Counted from the first letter of the stretch, positions 43,759 through 52,611 are shown. The stretch: DNA of 63,615 nucleotides from Opitutia bacterium (GCA_947474365.1 CANJIU010000051.1:1-63615); one strand, 5' to 3'. Numbers and translations are program-made. The notes: generated by a model not told the origin, from the sequence alone.

Positions 43759-44671
43759 ATTTCATCCCGGCCAAGGCCACAGCGATTTGGCCGGCGAGGT
43801 TGGCGTTGTTGATCAGCAGGGCGGTGTTGGCGCGCCGCGATGCGCCGCCCGTGAGCTCCGCCACGCGCCCGAGGAGGAACGGGGTCACCCGTTTGCCGTG
43901 CACGCCCTGGGCAGTCGCCTCGGCGGTAGCCTGCACAATCGCCGACTCCACTTTCTCCGCCGGCAGCTCGTCCGCCGCGGGAACCGGCGCGACAATCAAC
44001 ACGCCATGCTGCGCGCCGAGCCGCCCGGCCGCCGCCACGATCGCCGCCGCGTCAGCCGGAGTCGCGACATTCACGTCGACCGGAAGCCCGCAACTGCGAG
44101 AATAGAACGCCGGAAGGGTGTCCGTGCCGAGTCCGACAATCGGCACGCCCTGCGTTTCCAGGACTTCAGCCGTGAGCGGCAAGTCGAGAATCGCCTTTGC
44201 GCCCGCGCAGACTACGGCGACGGGGGTGCGCCCGAGCTCGATCAGGTCGGCCGAGACATCAAACGGCGCTCCGCGATGGACGCCACCGATTCCACCGGTG
44301 GCAAAGACGCGAATGCCCGCCGCGTGGGCGACAATCATCGTGCCGGCCACGGTCGTGGCCGCATCCTCGCCCCGAGCAACGGCAATCGGGATGTCGCGCC
44401 GGCTGCATTTCCGCACGCTGCCCGCCGGTCGCCGGGCCAGGCGCTCGATCTCGCCCCGGGTCAGTCCGACGGTAATCTTTCCGCCCAGGATCGCGATGGT
44501 CGCGGGCACGGCGCCGCCCGCCCGAACCGCCGCCTCCATCGCCACCGCCGTCGTCACATTGTCCGGATACGGCAGCCCGTGGGTGATGAGGGTCGATTCG
44601 AGGGCGACGACTGCGCCGCCTTTGCGCAACGCATCCGCCACCTCGGTGGCGATACAAAGTTGGTTCTTCAT
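43757..44671 (-). CDS. psuG: Pseudouridine-5'-phosphate glycosidase
   Basis: The 304-residue enzyme splits pseudouridine 5'-phosphate into uracil and ribose 5-phosphate. It has the hallmark VALESTLITHGLPYPDN at the N-terminus, GGIGGVHRG, VCAGAKAILDLPLTAEVLET and GTDTLPAFYSR. The start at 44671 (MKNQLC) fits the family and overlaps the stop of the upstream hydrolase gene by 4 bp. The usual partner kinase psuK is not in the neighbourhood, which is unusual because they are often linked. Confidence 0.94.
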   Translation of the reverse strand: MKNQLCIATEVADALRKGGAVVALESTLITHGLPYPDNVTTAVAMEAAVRAGGAVPATIAILGGKITVGLTRGEIERLARRPAGSVRKCSRRDIPIAVARGEDAATTVAGTMIVAHAAGIRVFATGGIGGVHRGAPFDVSADLIELGRTPVAVVCAGAKAILDLPLTAEVLETQGVPIVGLGTDTLPAFYSRSCGLPVDVNVATPADAAAIVAAAGRLGAQHGVLIVAPVPAADELPAEKVESAIVQATAEATAQGVHGKRVTPFLLGRVAELTGGASRRANTALLINNANLAGQIAVALAGMK

Positions 44672-45543
44672 TTTCCGAAAAGCGCGTCGTCCACTTCCTT
44701 GGCCGCGAACATGAAAGCGCCCTCGTGCGCAATCCCAGGCGTCTCCACTTTGCGCCAATTGAACGCCCAGCCGTGTTGTTTCGCCAGCTGCTGCGCCAGG
44801 GCAAAACACGTCCGGCCGCGTTCCAGCCGGTTGGGCCCCTGTCTCATTCCGGCCGGACTCGCGTCAAAACTATGCTCGGGAGTGATGTCGCCCGTGCCCA
44901 AGTAGAGCGTGAGTGGAGCGGCCAGGTAACGGCGGATCATATCGTCGCTGCTCAACTCCGGCGGCAGACCGCCGAAGCCATAGCCGAATTCCTGATCCCG
45001 GACGGGAAAGAGATGCGAACCCGGGTTCGCGGCCACGATGCGCACGGCCTCGCCGGGCAGGAACGCCGCGAGCCGCACCAGAAACTGCCCTCCGGCCGAA
45101 TGACCGATCAAGTAATAGGGCATCCCCGCCCGCCCCTCGAGGCCCCGCACGTGCGCGACCAATTTCGGGATCACCGCGTAGGTCCACTCGTCCGGCCGGT
45201 GCGCCTTGCCGTTCTTTCCCACCAAACCGCCCCGTTGATACCGCTCGCTCGGATAGCGTTCCTTGTCGAACAGCGGCGCCACCACGATCGCCCCGAACCG
45301 CTCCGCCATCGTGATGGCGTAATTGCGGTAGTCTTCGGCGTTGCGTCCCACCCCGTGGCAGACGACCAGCAGCGGCCCGTCCTTGTACGTGGGCGGCTTG
45401 TACGTGAATACGGTGATGGGTTCCTTCCCGTTGGGGCATTCGATTCGCCCGGGCCCGGCCGGCAGGGGCCCGGCGTGTAACGCGGACGCCCACAACGCCG
45501 CCAGAAGGCCGACGGCCAGCGCGAAGCGGATTCCAGAAAACAT
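44668..45543 (-). CDS. Exported alpha/beta hydrolase, tandem copy 1
   Basis: The 291-residue protein has a signal peptide ending near ALHAGPLPAG. It has the alpha/beta hydrolase oxyanion segment VVCHGVGRNAEDY and the nucleophile elbow YLIGHSAGGQ (Ser149). Its tail KVETPGIAHEG supplies a candidate catalytic histidine. It resembles LpqC/PHB-depolymerase-like esterases; the substrate is unknown. The next gene upstream is a duplicate of exactly the same length. Its stop overlaps the psuG start (44668-44671), so a periplasmic esterase is co-translated with a cytoplasmic nucleotide-salvage enzyme. Confidence 0.87.
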   Translation of the reverse strand: MFSGIRFALAVGLLAALWASALHAGPLPAGPGRIECPNGKEPITVFTYKPPTYKDGPLLVVCHGVGRNAEDYRNYAITMAERFGAIVVAPLFDKERYPSERYQRGGLVGKNGKAHRPDEWTYAVIPKLVAHVRGLEGRAGMPYYLIGHSAGGQFLVRLAAFLPGEAVRIVAANPGSHLFPVRDQEFGYGFGGLPPELSSDDMIRRYLAAPLTLYLGTGDITPEHSFDASPAGMRQGPNRLERGRTCFALAQQLAKQHGWAFNWRKVETPGIAHEGAFMFAAKEVDDALFGK

Positions 45544-45624
45544 TCCCCACGCTTCAACATCGCCTCCTCGCAGGCAAGTGCGTTGCACAGCCCCTCGAAA
45601 TCCGACTCCGCCCCCCCCGCACCG

Positions 45625-46500
45625 CTATTTCCCGAAGAGCGCGTCCTCCACTTCCTTCGCCTCGAACATCATCGCGGCTTCATGTTCAATTCCAGGCGTC
45701 TCCACCTTCCTCCAATTGAAGGTCCAGCCGCGCTCCTTGGCCATCGTCCGGGCGACCTCGAAGAAATTCCGGTTCCGCGCCAGTCGATGCTGCCCCTGCT
45801 TCATCGCCGCCTCGCTGGCATCGAAACGCCGCCGGGGGGTGGTGTCCGCCGTGCCGAGATAGAGCGTCAGCGGTGCCGCGAAATACCGCCGGAGCATCGC
45901 GTCGTCGCTGACCGCCGGCGGAAGCCCGCCCAGTCCGTAGCCAAAATCATGCTCCCGGTTGGGAAACAGCAGCGAACCCGCATTGCCCGCCACGATCCGC
46001 CGCGCCTCACCTGGCAGATAAGCTGCCAGCCGGACCAGAAACTGCGCCCCGGCCGAGTGCCCGATCAGATAGTACGGCAACGCCGGACGCCGCTCCCGCA
46101 GCCGCACCTCGGCGACCACCGCCGGCACCACATTGAACATCCACTCGTCCTGCGGCCTGGCCTTGCCGGTAGCGTCGAGCAGGCCGCCGCGTTGATACCA
46201 CTCCTCCGGGAAGCGCTGCGGATCCAGCAGCGGAGCCACCACGATCATTCCGTAGCGCTCCGCCATCGGGATGGCAAAGTCGCGGTAGTTCTCGGCGTTG
46301 CGCACCACCCCGTGGAACATCACCAACAGCGGACCCTCTTTGTACCCAACCGGCTTGTACGTAAAGAGCGTCAGGGGCGAACCGCGATACTCGCCCTCGA
46401 TCCGGCCCGGCCCCGACGGGAGCGGTCCGGCCTGCACCGGGGCCAACCCGCCCAACCCAAACAGCCCGATAAGGAGGGCACGGAGTCGGCCGAAGCTCAT
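45625..46500 (-). CDS. Exported alpha/beta hydrolase, tandem copy 2
   Basis: The 291-residue protein has a signal peptide (through GLAPVQAG) and the same layout as copy 1: MFHGVVRNAENY, YLIGHSAGAQ (Ser149) and a KVETPGIEHEA tail. Equal length and similar 5' flanking sequence (about 46507-46545 versus 45550-45590) show a tandem duplication with a unit of about 957 bp. The copies have diverged substantially in protein sequence, so the event is not recent. The start at 46500 begins the signal peptide. Confidence 0.87.
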   Translation of the reverse strand: MSFGRLRALLIGLFGLGGLAPVQAGPLPSGPGRIEGEYRGSPLTLFTYKPVGYKEGPLLVMFHGVVRNAENYRDFAIPMAERYGMIVVAPLLDPQRFPEEWYQRGGLLDATGKARPQDEWMFNVVPAVVAEVRLRERRPALPYYLIGHSAGAQFLVRLAAYLPGEARRIVAGNAGSLLFPNREHDFGYGLGGLPPAVSDDAMLRRYFAAPLTLYLGTADTTPRRRFDASEAAMKQGQHRLARNRNFFEVARTMAKERGWTFNWRKVETPGIEHEAAMMFEAKEVEDALFGK

Positions 46501-46597
46501 GCCCGACGCTTCACCATCACCACGGTTCAGGCAAGAGCGTTGCACGCACCCGAACCGGATCGTCCGGATCACGCCCGCGGGATTGCGTATCGTTCGC

Positions 46598-48004
46598 CTA
46601 CTTCGCCTTGCCTGATTCCCGCTTCAGCCACGATACATAGGACGCGCCCATTTGAATCTTGGGACTTGTCGGGAAGCGCACCGCGCCCTGCTCCAGCAAC
46701 TCTTCGGCTGCCGCGCAACGAGCGGACAACATCGGCAGCGCCAGCGCGAGTGACTCGTAGGCGGGCCCAAAGCGCGGATTGCTGCGAATGCAGCCCACGA
46801 GGTGCTCAACGGCACTGTTGGCATCCGGAGCACCGGCGGAAAGCGCCCCCGTTTCCCGCAGGCTGTATTTCCCAAGAAAATAGTGCGCCAGGAAACTGCT
46901 CCCGCCCCGGCGAATCGATTCCGCGTAGTGACCCGCCGCATCGTCCGTCCGGCCCAGCGCCTCAGCGAGGTTGCCCAGCGCCTCGAGCGCCCGTGAATCC
47001 TGCGGCATCGCGGTGTCGGCCCGTCGGAGATAAGGTTCCGCTTCCGCCAAGCGCCCCGCTCCGACAAGGAGACTTCCCAGGGTCAAGTCGACCTCCGCGT
47101 CGGGCGCACGCCGGAGGACAAAGCCCGCGTCCACCGTCCGGCGATCAAACGGATAGATGAACGTCGAGAAGCGACCCCGCGCGAGGTAATGGGCGAGCCG
47201 CTCGTCCATCTTCGCCGGATCGATCTTCATGCCCCGCGCAAAATCTTCCATGGGATCCGGGTGTTGCGGCGGCACCAACAGGTACCAGCGCAGCGGCAGA
47301 TAGCCGAAGCCCTCGGTCCCAAAAATCAACTCATGCACCATCAGCCATGCCTGCTGGTAAAAATGCACGGTGAGCTCTGCGTGCTTGCCGTTGTAGTTCA
47401 GTCCGGTCGATCCCAACTCCATCATCTTCGCAAACGGCAGCGGCGTCGACGCCTGGACGTGCCGCATGAAGTGCGGGCGAAATGCCCCGATCACAAACCG
47501 ATCTCCATCCAGACGGAAATTGCCAAAAACCTCCGCCAATCCTTCCTCCAGCCACAACGGACGCGGCCGATCCGCGGCTGCGAGATGCCAATGCACCGCC
47601 TCGTGAAACAGCAGTTCCCGCACCGCATCGCGGCTACCTTCGATCCCGAGCGCGATGAATTTCTCCGCGCCCGCCCGGGTAAAATAGCCGACCATGCGCG
47701 CCGGCTTGCCATTTTCCATCGGCTTGAACGGTCGCAGCCGCCGGTCGCTGTTGAACAACACCAGCGTCACAGGATCGACCCGCGTGGGATCCACCGGCAT
47801 CACAAGTTCCATCCCGCGCCGAAATAACTCGAACTCAATCCCCCACTCCCGGGTGCGCGTTTCCGACGCCTCGGAAATCACCCGGAAATAGGGCGTGCGC
47901 AACTCAACCCAATCCCCGGCCCGCGCCATCCCGATGCCCGCGACTGCAAATGCCAACCAGACGCGCACCCACTTCAACCCAGCCGACGGCTCCGACCTAA
48001 ACAT
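46598..48004 (-). CDS. Exported HExxH (DUF1570-like) protein with TPR repeats
   Basis: The 468-residue protein begins with a probable signal peptide (RVWLAFAVAGIGMARA). It carries LLFHEAVHWHL with His134/Glu135/His138, followed by WLEEGLAEVFG (Glu153/154), which is the gluzincin-like metalloprotease layout of DUF1570-type proteins. The C-terminal part (about 300-440) contains TPR-like helices (AEPYLRRADTAMPQDSRALE). Its function is not known; it may process or bind envelope proteins. It overlaps the ald stop by 8 bp (47997-48004) and so is likely co-transcribed with it. Confidence 0.8.
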   Translation of the reverse strand: MFRSEPSAGLKWVRVWLAFAVAGIGMARAGDWVELRTPYFRVISEASETRTREWGIEFELFRRGMELVMPVDPTRVDPVTLVLFNSDRRLRPFKPMENGKPARMVGYFTRAGAEKFIALGIEGSRDAVRELLFHEAVHWHLAAADRPRPLWLEEGLAEVFGNFRLDGDRFVIGAFRPHFMRHVQASTPLPFAKMMELGSTGLNYNGKHAELTVHFYQQAWLMVHELIFGTEGFGYLPLRWYLLVPPQHPDPMEDFARGMKIDPAKMDERLAHYLARGRFSTFIYPFDRRTVDAGFVLRRAPDAEVDLTLGSLLVGAGRLAEAEPYLRRADTAMPQDSRALEALGNLAEALGRTDDAAGHYAESIRRGGSSFLAHYFLGKYSLRETGALSAGAPDANSAVEHLVGCIRSNPRFGPAYESLALALPMLSARCAAAEELLEQGAVRFPTSPKIQMGASYVSWLKRESGKAK

Positions 48005-49085
48005 GACCCAGCGCTTTCGCCACGGCGGGATAAGTGATTTTCCCGCCCTCGGTATTCACGCCGCGCGACAACCCCTGATGCTCGGCCAGGGCGCGCTCCA
48101 CGCCCTTGCGGACGATCATCGCGACATAGGGCTCAGTCGCCTGGGTGAGTCCCAACGTCGACGTGCGACCGACCAGCGCCGGCATGTTAGGCACCGCGTA
48201 ATGAATTACGCCGTGCTGGTTGTAGACGGGGTTTTGATGGGAAGTCGGGCGGATGCTCTCGATGCAACCACCCTGGTCGATCGCGATGTCGACGATCACG
48301 CTGCCCGGGCGCATGCGCGCGACGGTTTTTCCGGTGACCACTGTCGGCGCCTTGGCCGCCGGAATGAGCACCGCACCGATCAGCAAATCGGCATCCGCGA
48401 CCTCCGCCTCGATGTTGGCGGGATTGGACATCAGTGTCACCACGCGCCCCCGATATTCCGTGTCGAGTGCCTCCAGTTTCCTCGTGTCGAGATCGAGGAC
48501 GGTGACCCGCGCCCCCATGCCCGCCGCCATCTGCACCGCGTGCGCTCCGGAGTTGCCCGCGCCAACCACCACGACATGCCCCGGCATCGTGCCCGGAATC
48601 CCTCCGAGCAAAACACCGGATCCACCATGCTGCGACTGGAGGAAATATGCCCCGATCTGAATGGAGAGGCGGCCGGCGATCTGGGACATCGGCTTCAGCA
48701 GCGGGAAACTCCCATCCGAGCCCTCGACCGTTTCGTAGGCGATGCCCAGGATGTTTTTTTTCAGCAGAACCTTCGCGAGTTCGGGTCCCGCGGCGAGATG
48801 AAGGTAGGTGAAGATCGCCTGTCCTTGCTGCAGCAGATCATATTCGGCGGGCAGCGGCTCCTTGACCTTGAGGATGAGGTCGGCGGATCGCCAGACCTTG
48901 GCTGCGTCGCCGACAACCGTCGCACCGGCGGCGCGGTATTCTGAATCGGTGAAGCCAGCCGTAACGCCGGCGGATTTCTGGATCAACACGCGCGCGCCGA
49001 GCGAAACGCAGCGCCGGCACAGGCTGGGGGTCATCGAGACCCGCGTCTCACCAATTTTGATTTCCTTGGGAACGCCGATTGTCAT
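47997..49085 (-). CDS. ald: Alanine dehydrogenase
   Basis: The 362-residue enzyme reversibly deaminates L-alanine to pyruvate with NAD. It starts TIGVPKEIKIGETRVSMTP, has KVKEPLPAEYDLLQQGQAIFTYLHLA, the NAD-binding VVVGAGNSGAHAVQMAAGMGA region and the DIAIDQGGCIES segment. Length and motifs are those of bacterial Ald. It lies upstream of the HExxH-TPR gene with an 8-bp overlap and diverges from the interrupted small gene. Confidence 0.95.
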   Translation of the reverse strand: MTIGVPKEIKIGETRVSMTPSLCRRCVSLGARVLIQKSAGVTAGFTDSEYRAAGATVVGDAAKVWRSADLILKVKEPLPAEYDLLQQGQAIFTYLHLAAGPELAKVLLKKNILGIAYETVEGSDGSFPLLKPMSQIAGRLSIQIGAYFLQSQHGGSGVLLGGIPGTMPGHVVVVGAGNSGAHAVQMAAGMGARVTVLDLDTRKLEALDTEYRGRVVTLMSNPANIEAEVADADLLIGAVLIPAAKAPTVVTGKTVARMRPGSVIVDIAIDQGGCIESIRPTSHQNPVYNQHGVIHYAVPNMPALVGRTSTLGLTQATEPYVAMIVRKGVERALAEHQGLSRGVNTEGGKITYPAVAKALGHV

Positions 49086-49531
49086 GGCCCCACCACACCA
49101 TTACCCCGAGCCGGGCGCAACCCGCGAAAAACCCGCCCACTCCCCGCTTCCGCCCCCAAACGAGCGGTCCGCGGAAATTTGCCCGACGCAAAAGTGTCAC
49201 GTATTACGTGAGCTGCGCTTTTCCGCTGGGTTCGCAAACACGTGGTCGGGTTTCAGTTGCATGCAGACGACTAGTGCCGTCGAGTGAACGATCAAGCGTG
49301 TAATTGAAGTCTATTGTCATACTGCCGTCATGCAGGGAATTGCCCTTTTGGAAGGGCTTGGTCGAGTGCGCTGAGGACGTTCCGAATACCTTGGATATTG
49401 GAACGGGCCAAAATCGAGCCCGATCTCCCTCCGGCTAACCGGGAAGCCACCCAGGAAGCACACCCGGCGCCTTCGCCTTGACTCCTCCCTGGATCCGCTC
49501 CTTTTGGCGAACTATCTTTCCCGCGGCCCCG
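49086..49531. other. Intergenic region, no gene recognised
   Basis: These 446 bp contain no convincing coding frame. Small hairpins are visible (CCCTTTTGGAAGGG near 49342 and CGTTCC ... GGAACG near 49378-49406), and the lower GC of 49290-49330 suggests promoter sequence for the split gene that follows. A structured RNA is possible but matches none of the classes I can recognise. Confidence 0.5.
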
Positions 49532-49696
49532 ATGATGGCAAATCCGCTTTCGATCAGATCATTCCTTTACGTTTCGCTCTCGTTGCTAACCTTGTCCCTC
49601 GCCGGACAAAGCCCCCCCAAGCATGAATTGCGGGGCGCGTGGATAACCACCGATAGGAAACTGGATTTTCAGGGGATCGGGCCGGGAGGGGTTTAG
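49532..49696 (+). pseudogene. 5' half of an interrupted small exported-protein gene
   Basis: The frame encodes a signal peptide (SIRSFLYVSLSLLTLSLAG) and a short mature part ending DRKLDFQGIGPGGV. It then hits a TAG created at the junction (49694-49696). The same 46 bases recur at 58120-58165, where the frame continues for 67 further residues. Joining 49532-49694 to 58166-58368 gives one uninterrupted 121-residue protein. I do not recognise its family. A longer start at 49478 is possible. Confidence 0.8.
49649..49694. repeat. 46-bp direct repeat, left copy
   Basis: The sequence from ACCGATAGGAAACTGG to GAGGGGTTT is identical over 46 bp to 58120-58165. The flanking bases differ at once on both sides (C versus A before; A versus T after). 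Confidence 0.95.
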
Positions 49697-49938
49697 TCGC
49701 CGCGAGCGCGACGGTTGCGCCCAACACCTTCAACTACCAGGCCAAGCGCACGCGCATCGGCGTCAACGCCACCTACAGTCTCACTAGGCGCTATTCGCTC
49801 TACGCCTCCGTGGTCGACTGGGGTGGCTTCGTGCAAAACCTCCAGCGCTACTCGCCCACCACGCCCGACTACGCCAAGTACACGCGCCGGCAGGAGCTCG
49901 GCTACTACACGAATGTCGGCGTGCGCGGGGCATTCTGA
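49696..49938 (+). pseudogene. C-terminal fragment of a TonB-dependent receptor
   Basis: From the junction the frame is open for about 80 residues. It contains NYQAKRTRIGVNATYSLTRR, YSLYASVVDWGG and a terminal TNVGVRGAF, which is how many Opitutaceae TonB receptors end. No start codon, plug or earlier barrel precedes it, because the sequence switches to the small gene at 49694. It is therefore a truncated remnant. Confidence 0.8.
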
Positions 49939-49953
49939 GGCCAACCAAGTGAC

Positions 49954-50094
49954 TGGAGGCGGGGTGCCCTCACCCCGCGCCGCAGTTCGGAAACCCGTGT
50001 AGGGGCGCGCCTCGTGCGCGCCCGCGGGCGTGGTCAAGCCCGTTCGACACGCTCAGGGCCCAGTGCCTGCCGAAGGGCCACGCCCCTACGGCAC
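49954..50094. repeat. Palindromic repeat cluster
   Basis: A hairpin at 49954-49979 (GGCGGGGTGCCCTCACCCCGC type) recurs at 56409-56434. A second hairpin at 50002-50023 (GGGGCGCGCCTCGTGCGCGCCC) recurs at 50706-50727. The stretch 50000-50090 is also bounded by inverted GTAGGGGCG and CGCCCCTAC; the latter supplies the TAG stop of the next gene (50086-50088). Confidence 0.75.
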
Positions 50095-50631
50095 CAGAGA
50101 CACATCGTCCGCCGTCCGCATCATCCTGTCCGGCCCGGCGCTGCGGACTTCCATTCTCGTGCCCGACTCCGCGTGGAACCAAAACGGCGTGCCCCAGCGG
50201 TCGCACAGTTCACCCTTGGCATTGATCGCCCGATGCCCGGCTTGCAGAAAAATAATCCCATTGGGATTGTGCCCGAGCAACGTGTCCGTGATTTCCCGAT
50301 TGTCGCCGACGGGATTGCCGCGTCCGGAATAGATGGAGCGATAGGCCGCGAACATGGAGGCGACCATGGACATGTCGGCCTGAATCGTGCCCCCGGGCTT
50401 GTTGAGATCATCCGCGAGATGTGCCTCGGGAGCGTCGCGCAGCAGCTTCGCCCGGGCCTCCTTCGTCAACGGCACCACCGGCGAAGGGGTCAGGCCGTGA
50501 TTTGCTAGCTCCGGAGCTAACAAATCACGGCCTGACCCTTTTTGGGTTTCATCGGTGAGGCGCAGCCACAGTCCCACACCGATCAGGCCCGCGACCGCGA
50601 CCAACATCCACCACCCGCGTCGTTGATTCAT
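50086..50631 (-). CDS. Membrane-anchored hypothetical protein of the DUF1501/DUF1800 cluster
   Basis: The 181-residue protein has one N-terminal transmembrane segment (WWMLVAVAGLIGVGLWL) and an extracytoplasmic remainder. That part ends in CDRWGTPFWFHAESGTRMEV and RSAGPDRMMRTADDV, a pattern seen in pseudopilin-like or G-domain-like tails of verrucomicrobial proteins next to DUF1501/DUF1800 genes. Residues about 31-47 are encoded by a 52-bp near-perfect palindrome (50487-50538), and the stop codon comes from another repeat. The start at 50631 (MNQRRGWW) precedes the membrane helix; the open frame extends upstream into non-coding repeats. Function unknown. Confidence 0.75.
   Translation of the reverse strand: MNQRRGWWMLVAVAGLIGVGLWLRLTDETQKGSGRDLLAPELANHGLTPSPVVPLTKEARAKLLRDAPEAHLADDLNKPGGTIQADMSMVASMFAAYRSIYSGRGNPVGDNREITDTLLGHNPNGIIFLQAGHRAINAKGELCDRWGTPFWFHAESGTRMEVRSAGPDRMMRTADDVSLVP
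50487..50538. repeat. 52-bp near-perfect palindrome inside a coding region
   Basis: Arms GGGTCAGGCCGTGATTTG (50487-50504) and its exact reverse complement (50521-50538) flank an inner palindrome TAGCTCCGGAGCTA, with only one mismatched pair between. It stays in frame within the gene at 50086-50631 and encodes the linker after the membrane helix. Confidence 0.9.
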
Positions 50632-51092
50632 CCGAAGATTGGTCGAAGGTTTAACCGCTGATGAGCACACACTGACAAGAAGTGGAAGCGATTCAATCGG
50701 TCGTAGGGGCGCGCCTCGTGCGCGCCCGGACCGACGTTTGGATGCGCACTTCGGGCGCACACTAGGTACGCCTCTACACCAACCGTCCGATGTCGGGTTG
50801 CACAAGTGGAAATGGACATCGACTTCATGGATACGGCTTAGTCCAAACGGTTCTTGCCGCAAGAGAACGCAAGGAACGCAGAGACCAAACCACGATCCGA
50901 TCTTCGCGCTCTCTGCGTTCCTTTGCGGCGATAACCTGCCGGGGCGTTTGGTTGCGGCTCCGGCGCGAACAGGTTTGCGCCTCTTGCGGCGAAGGCGGCC
51001 AATTTGTCCTCCGCGGGCCACTGCGCCCGTGCATCAGCCCTCCATCAGTGTTCATCCGTTCAAATCAGTGGTTCAACCGCCTTGCCTCCCTC
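50632..51092. other. Intergenic region with duplicated non-coding segment
   Basis: No gene is visible in these 461 bp. A GGGGCGCGCC...GGCGCGCCCC-type hairpin lies at 50706-50727. From 50841 the sequence is closely similar to 56617-56868, including a hairpin made of GAACGCAAGGAACGCAGAGA (50865-50884) and its complement (50910-50929). This shared block lies downstream of both DUF1501 genes and was duplicated with them. Confidence 0.75.
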
Positions 51093-52490
51093 TCACGCCA
51101 TGAACCCCAGATCCCGTTTTGCAAACCGCCCGATGTTCGGCAGCACGACCGGCAAATTCGTCTCGCTCACCCCGAACCAGCGCGCGAGGGTCGCGTTGTA
51201 CTCGTCCACGCTCGTCGAGGGAATCCAACGGCCGCGACCGGTGTCGTCGGGGCCGCCGACCATCAGGCTCGGCATTTTCCCGTAGATGTCTCCACCGGCG
51301 ACCGCCCCGCCCATCACCCATTGCAGATTGCCCCAAGCGTGATCGGTGCCGCCGGAGTTCGGCGTATACGTCCGACCAAAGTCGGAGGAGGTGAAGGTGG
51401 TCACCTGCCGCTCCACTCCCAGTTCGACGGTGGAATCGTAGAACGCCTTCATCGCGGTGCTCAGTTCACGGAGCAGGAGCGGATGGGCGGTGGCCTGTTG
51501 GCCGTGACTGTCGTAGCCACCAACATCGATGAAGAAGACCTGGCGCTTCAAGCCCATCGCGGGCGCGATCGAGATCAACCGCGCAATCATCTTCAGGCGC
51601 TGCGCCGTGTAGTTGTCGGGAAAAACGGTCTTGAGGACTTGGGCCCGGGACAACGCCGTCGAGAGATACTCGCTGTCCTTGACGGCGTCCTTGGTCGTGC
51701 TGGAAAAACTTGAGGCGAGCAGGCTCTCGAAGCGGGCGTCGACGATTTCCTTGAACGACTTGTACAGCGGGCTGCCCCCGGAGCTGTTGTAACCATTGAG
51801 GACTTCGGCGCCGCCCGAGTTCACGACATAGGCCGAGACGGACTTGCCGACCTGAAAGTAATTCCGGCCACCGACCGAGATGGACATGGAAATCTCGCTG
51901 TTGACATTCATGGCATCGACTACGTCAGCCATGCGTCCGCCCCAGCCCGTGCGAAAAATGGACTCGTCGGGGAGGCTGCTCTGCCATTGCACCGACTGGT
52001 CGAGGTGGGAGTAGAGTTGGCTGGGCAACGCGATGCCGGCGTTGTAATCGGCCAGCGTGGTGGGGCGGACCAGGGTGCCAACGTTGCCCAGGAGCGCAAC
52101 CTTGCCTTGATCGTAGAGCGCCTTGATTTCCGCGACATCGCGGTTCAACCCGTAGCTGCGGCCGTCCGTGTAGCGGCGGGCGGAAATGGGCAGCACTTGC
52201 TCACGCGGGATGGCGAGATCCGCGCGCGCACTCGCGTAGCCGGCGTGGGACGCCGTGTCGTACGGAATGAGCACACTATTGCCGTCGTTGCCGCCCGACA
52301 GGAAAATGCAGACGAGCGCGCGGTAGTCGGCGTCGGCCGCAGCCCGGCGCACCGCCGTCGAGTCGGCGGCGATGGCGCCGATTAACTTCAGTTGCGACAT
52401 CGCGGAGAGAATTCCGGTCGTGCCCACCGCGGCACAACAGGCCTGGCGGAGGAACGAACGGCGGTCCAGTTCAGGGGCGGGTGAGTTCAT
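51093..52490 (-). CDS. DUF1501-family exported protein
   Basis: The 465-residue protein starts with a twin-arginine-like signal (DRRSFLRQACCAAVGTTG). It has the family core RALVCIFLSGGNDGNSVLIP, TSSDFGRTYTPNSGGTDHAWG and GKMPSLMVGG. DUF1501 proteins have a sulfatase/alkaline phosphatase-like fold, are common in Planctomycetota and Verrucomicrobiota, and are almost always encoded next to DUF1800 genes; their reaction is not established. The DUF1800 gene lies 155 bp upstream on the same strand and is probably in the same transcript. A truncated paralogue lies at 56869-58110. The start at 52490 sets the signal sequence. Confidence 0.92.
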   Translation of the reverse strand: MNSPAPELDRRSFLRQACCAAVGTTGILSAMSQLKLIGAIAADSTAVRRAAADADYRALVCIFLSGGNDGNSVLIPYDTASHAGYASARADLAIPREQVLPISARRYTDGRSYGLNRDVAEIKALYDQGKVALLGNVGTLVRPTTLADYNAGIALPSQLYSHLDQSVQWQSSLPDESIFRTGWGGRMADVVDAMNVNSEISMSISVGGRNYFQVGKSVSAYVVNSGGAEVLNGYNSSGGSPLYKSFKEIVDARFESLLASSFSSTTKDAVKDSEYLSTALSRAQVLKTVFPDNYTAQRLKMIARLISIAPAMGLKRQVFFIDVGGYDSHGQQATAHPLLLRELSTAMKAFYDSTVELGVERQVTTFTSSDFGRTYTPNSGGTDHAWGNLQWVMGGAVAGGDIYGKMPSLMVGGPDDTGRGRWIPSTSVDEYNATLARWFGVSETNLPVVLPNIGRFAKRDLGFMA

Positions 52491-52529
52491 GCTAGATACC
52501 AACGGCTTGATTGATTTGGACTGTTTGGG

Positions 52530-52611
52530 TGGGCCTCGCTCTCCGAGCGGGCCTGGGGTTCAGTGTGATTTGGATCATGGCATTCAGGCCGGCTCGGAGA
52601 GCCGGCCCCAC
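52530..52611. repeat. Inverted repeat between DUF1501 and DUF1800 genes
   Basis: Arms of about 24 bp (52530-52553 and 52587-52611, GCTCTCCGAGC core) pair with few mismatches. It may act as a transcript-processing or attenuating hairpin within the DUF1800-DUF1501 transcript. Confidence 0.7.

Noticed and set aside
49240..49480. Structured RNA such as 6S or SRP RNA upstream of the split gene
   Set aside because: Small hairpins exist, but no conserved core of 6S, SRP, tmRNA or RNase P RNA could be matched.
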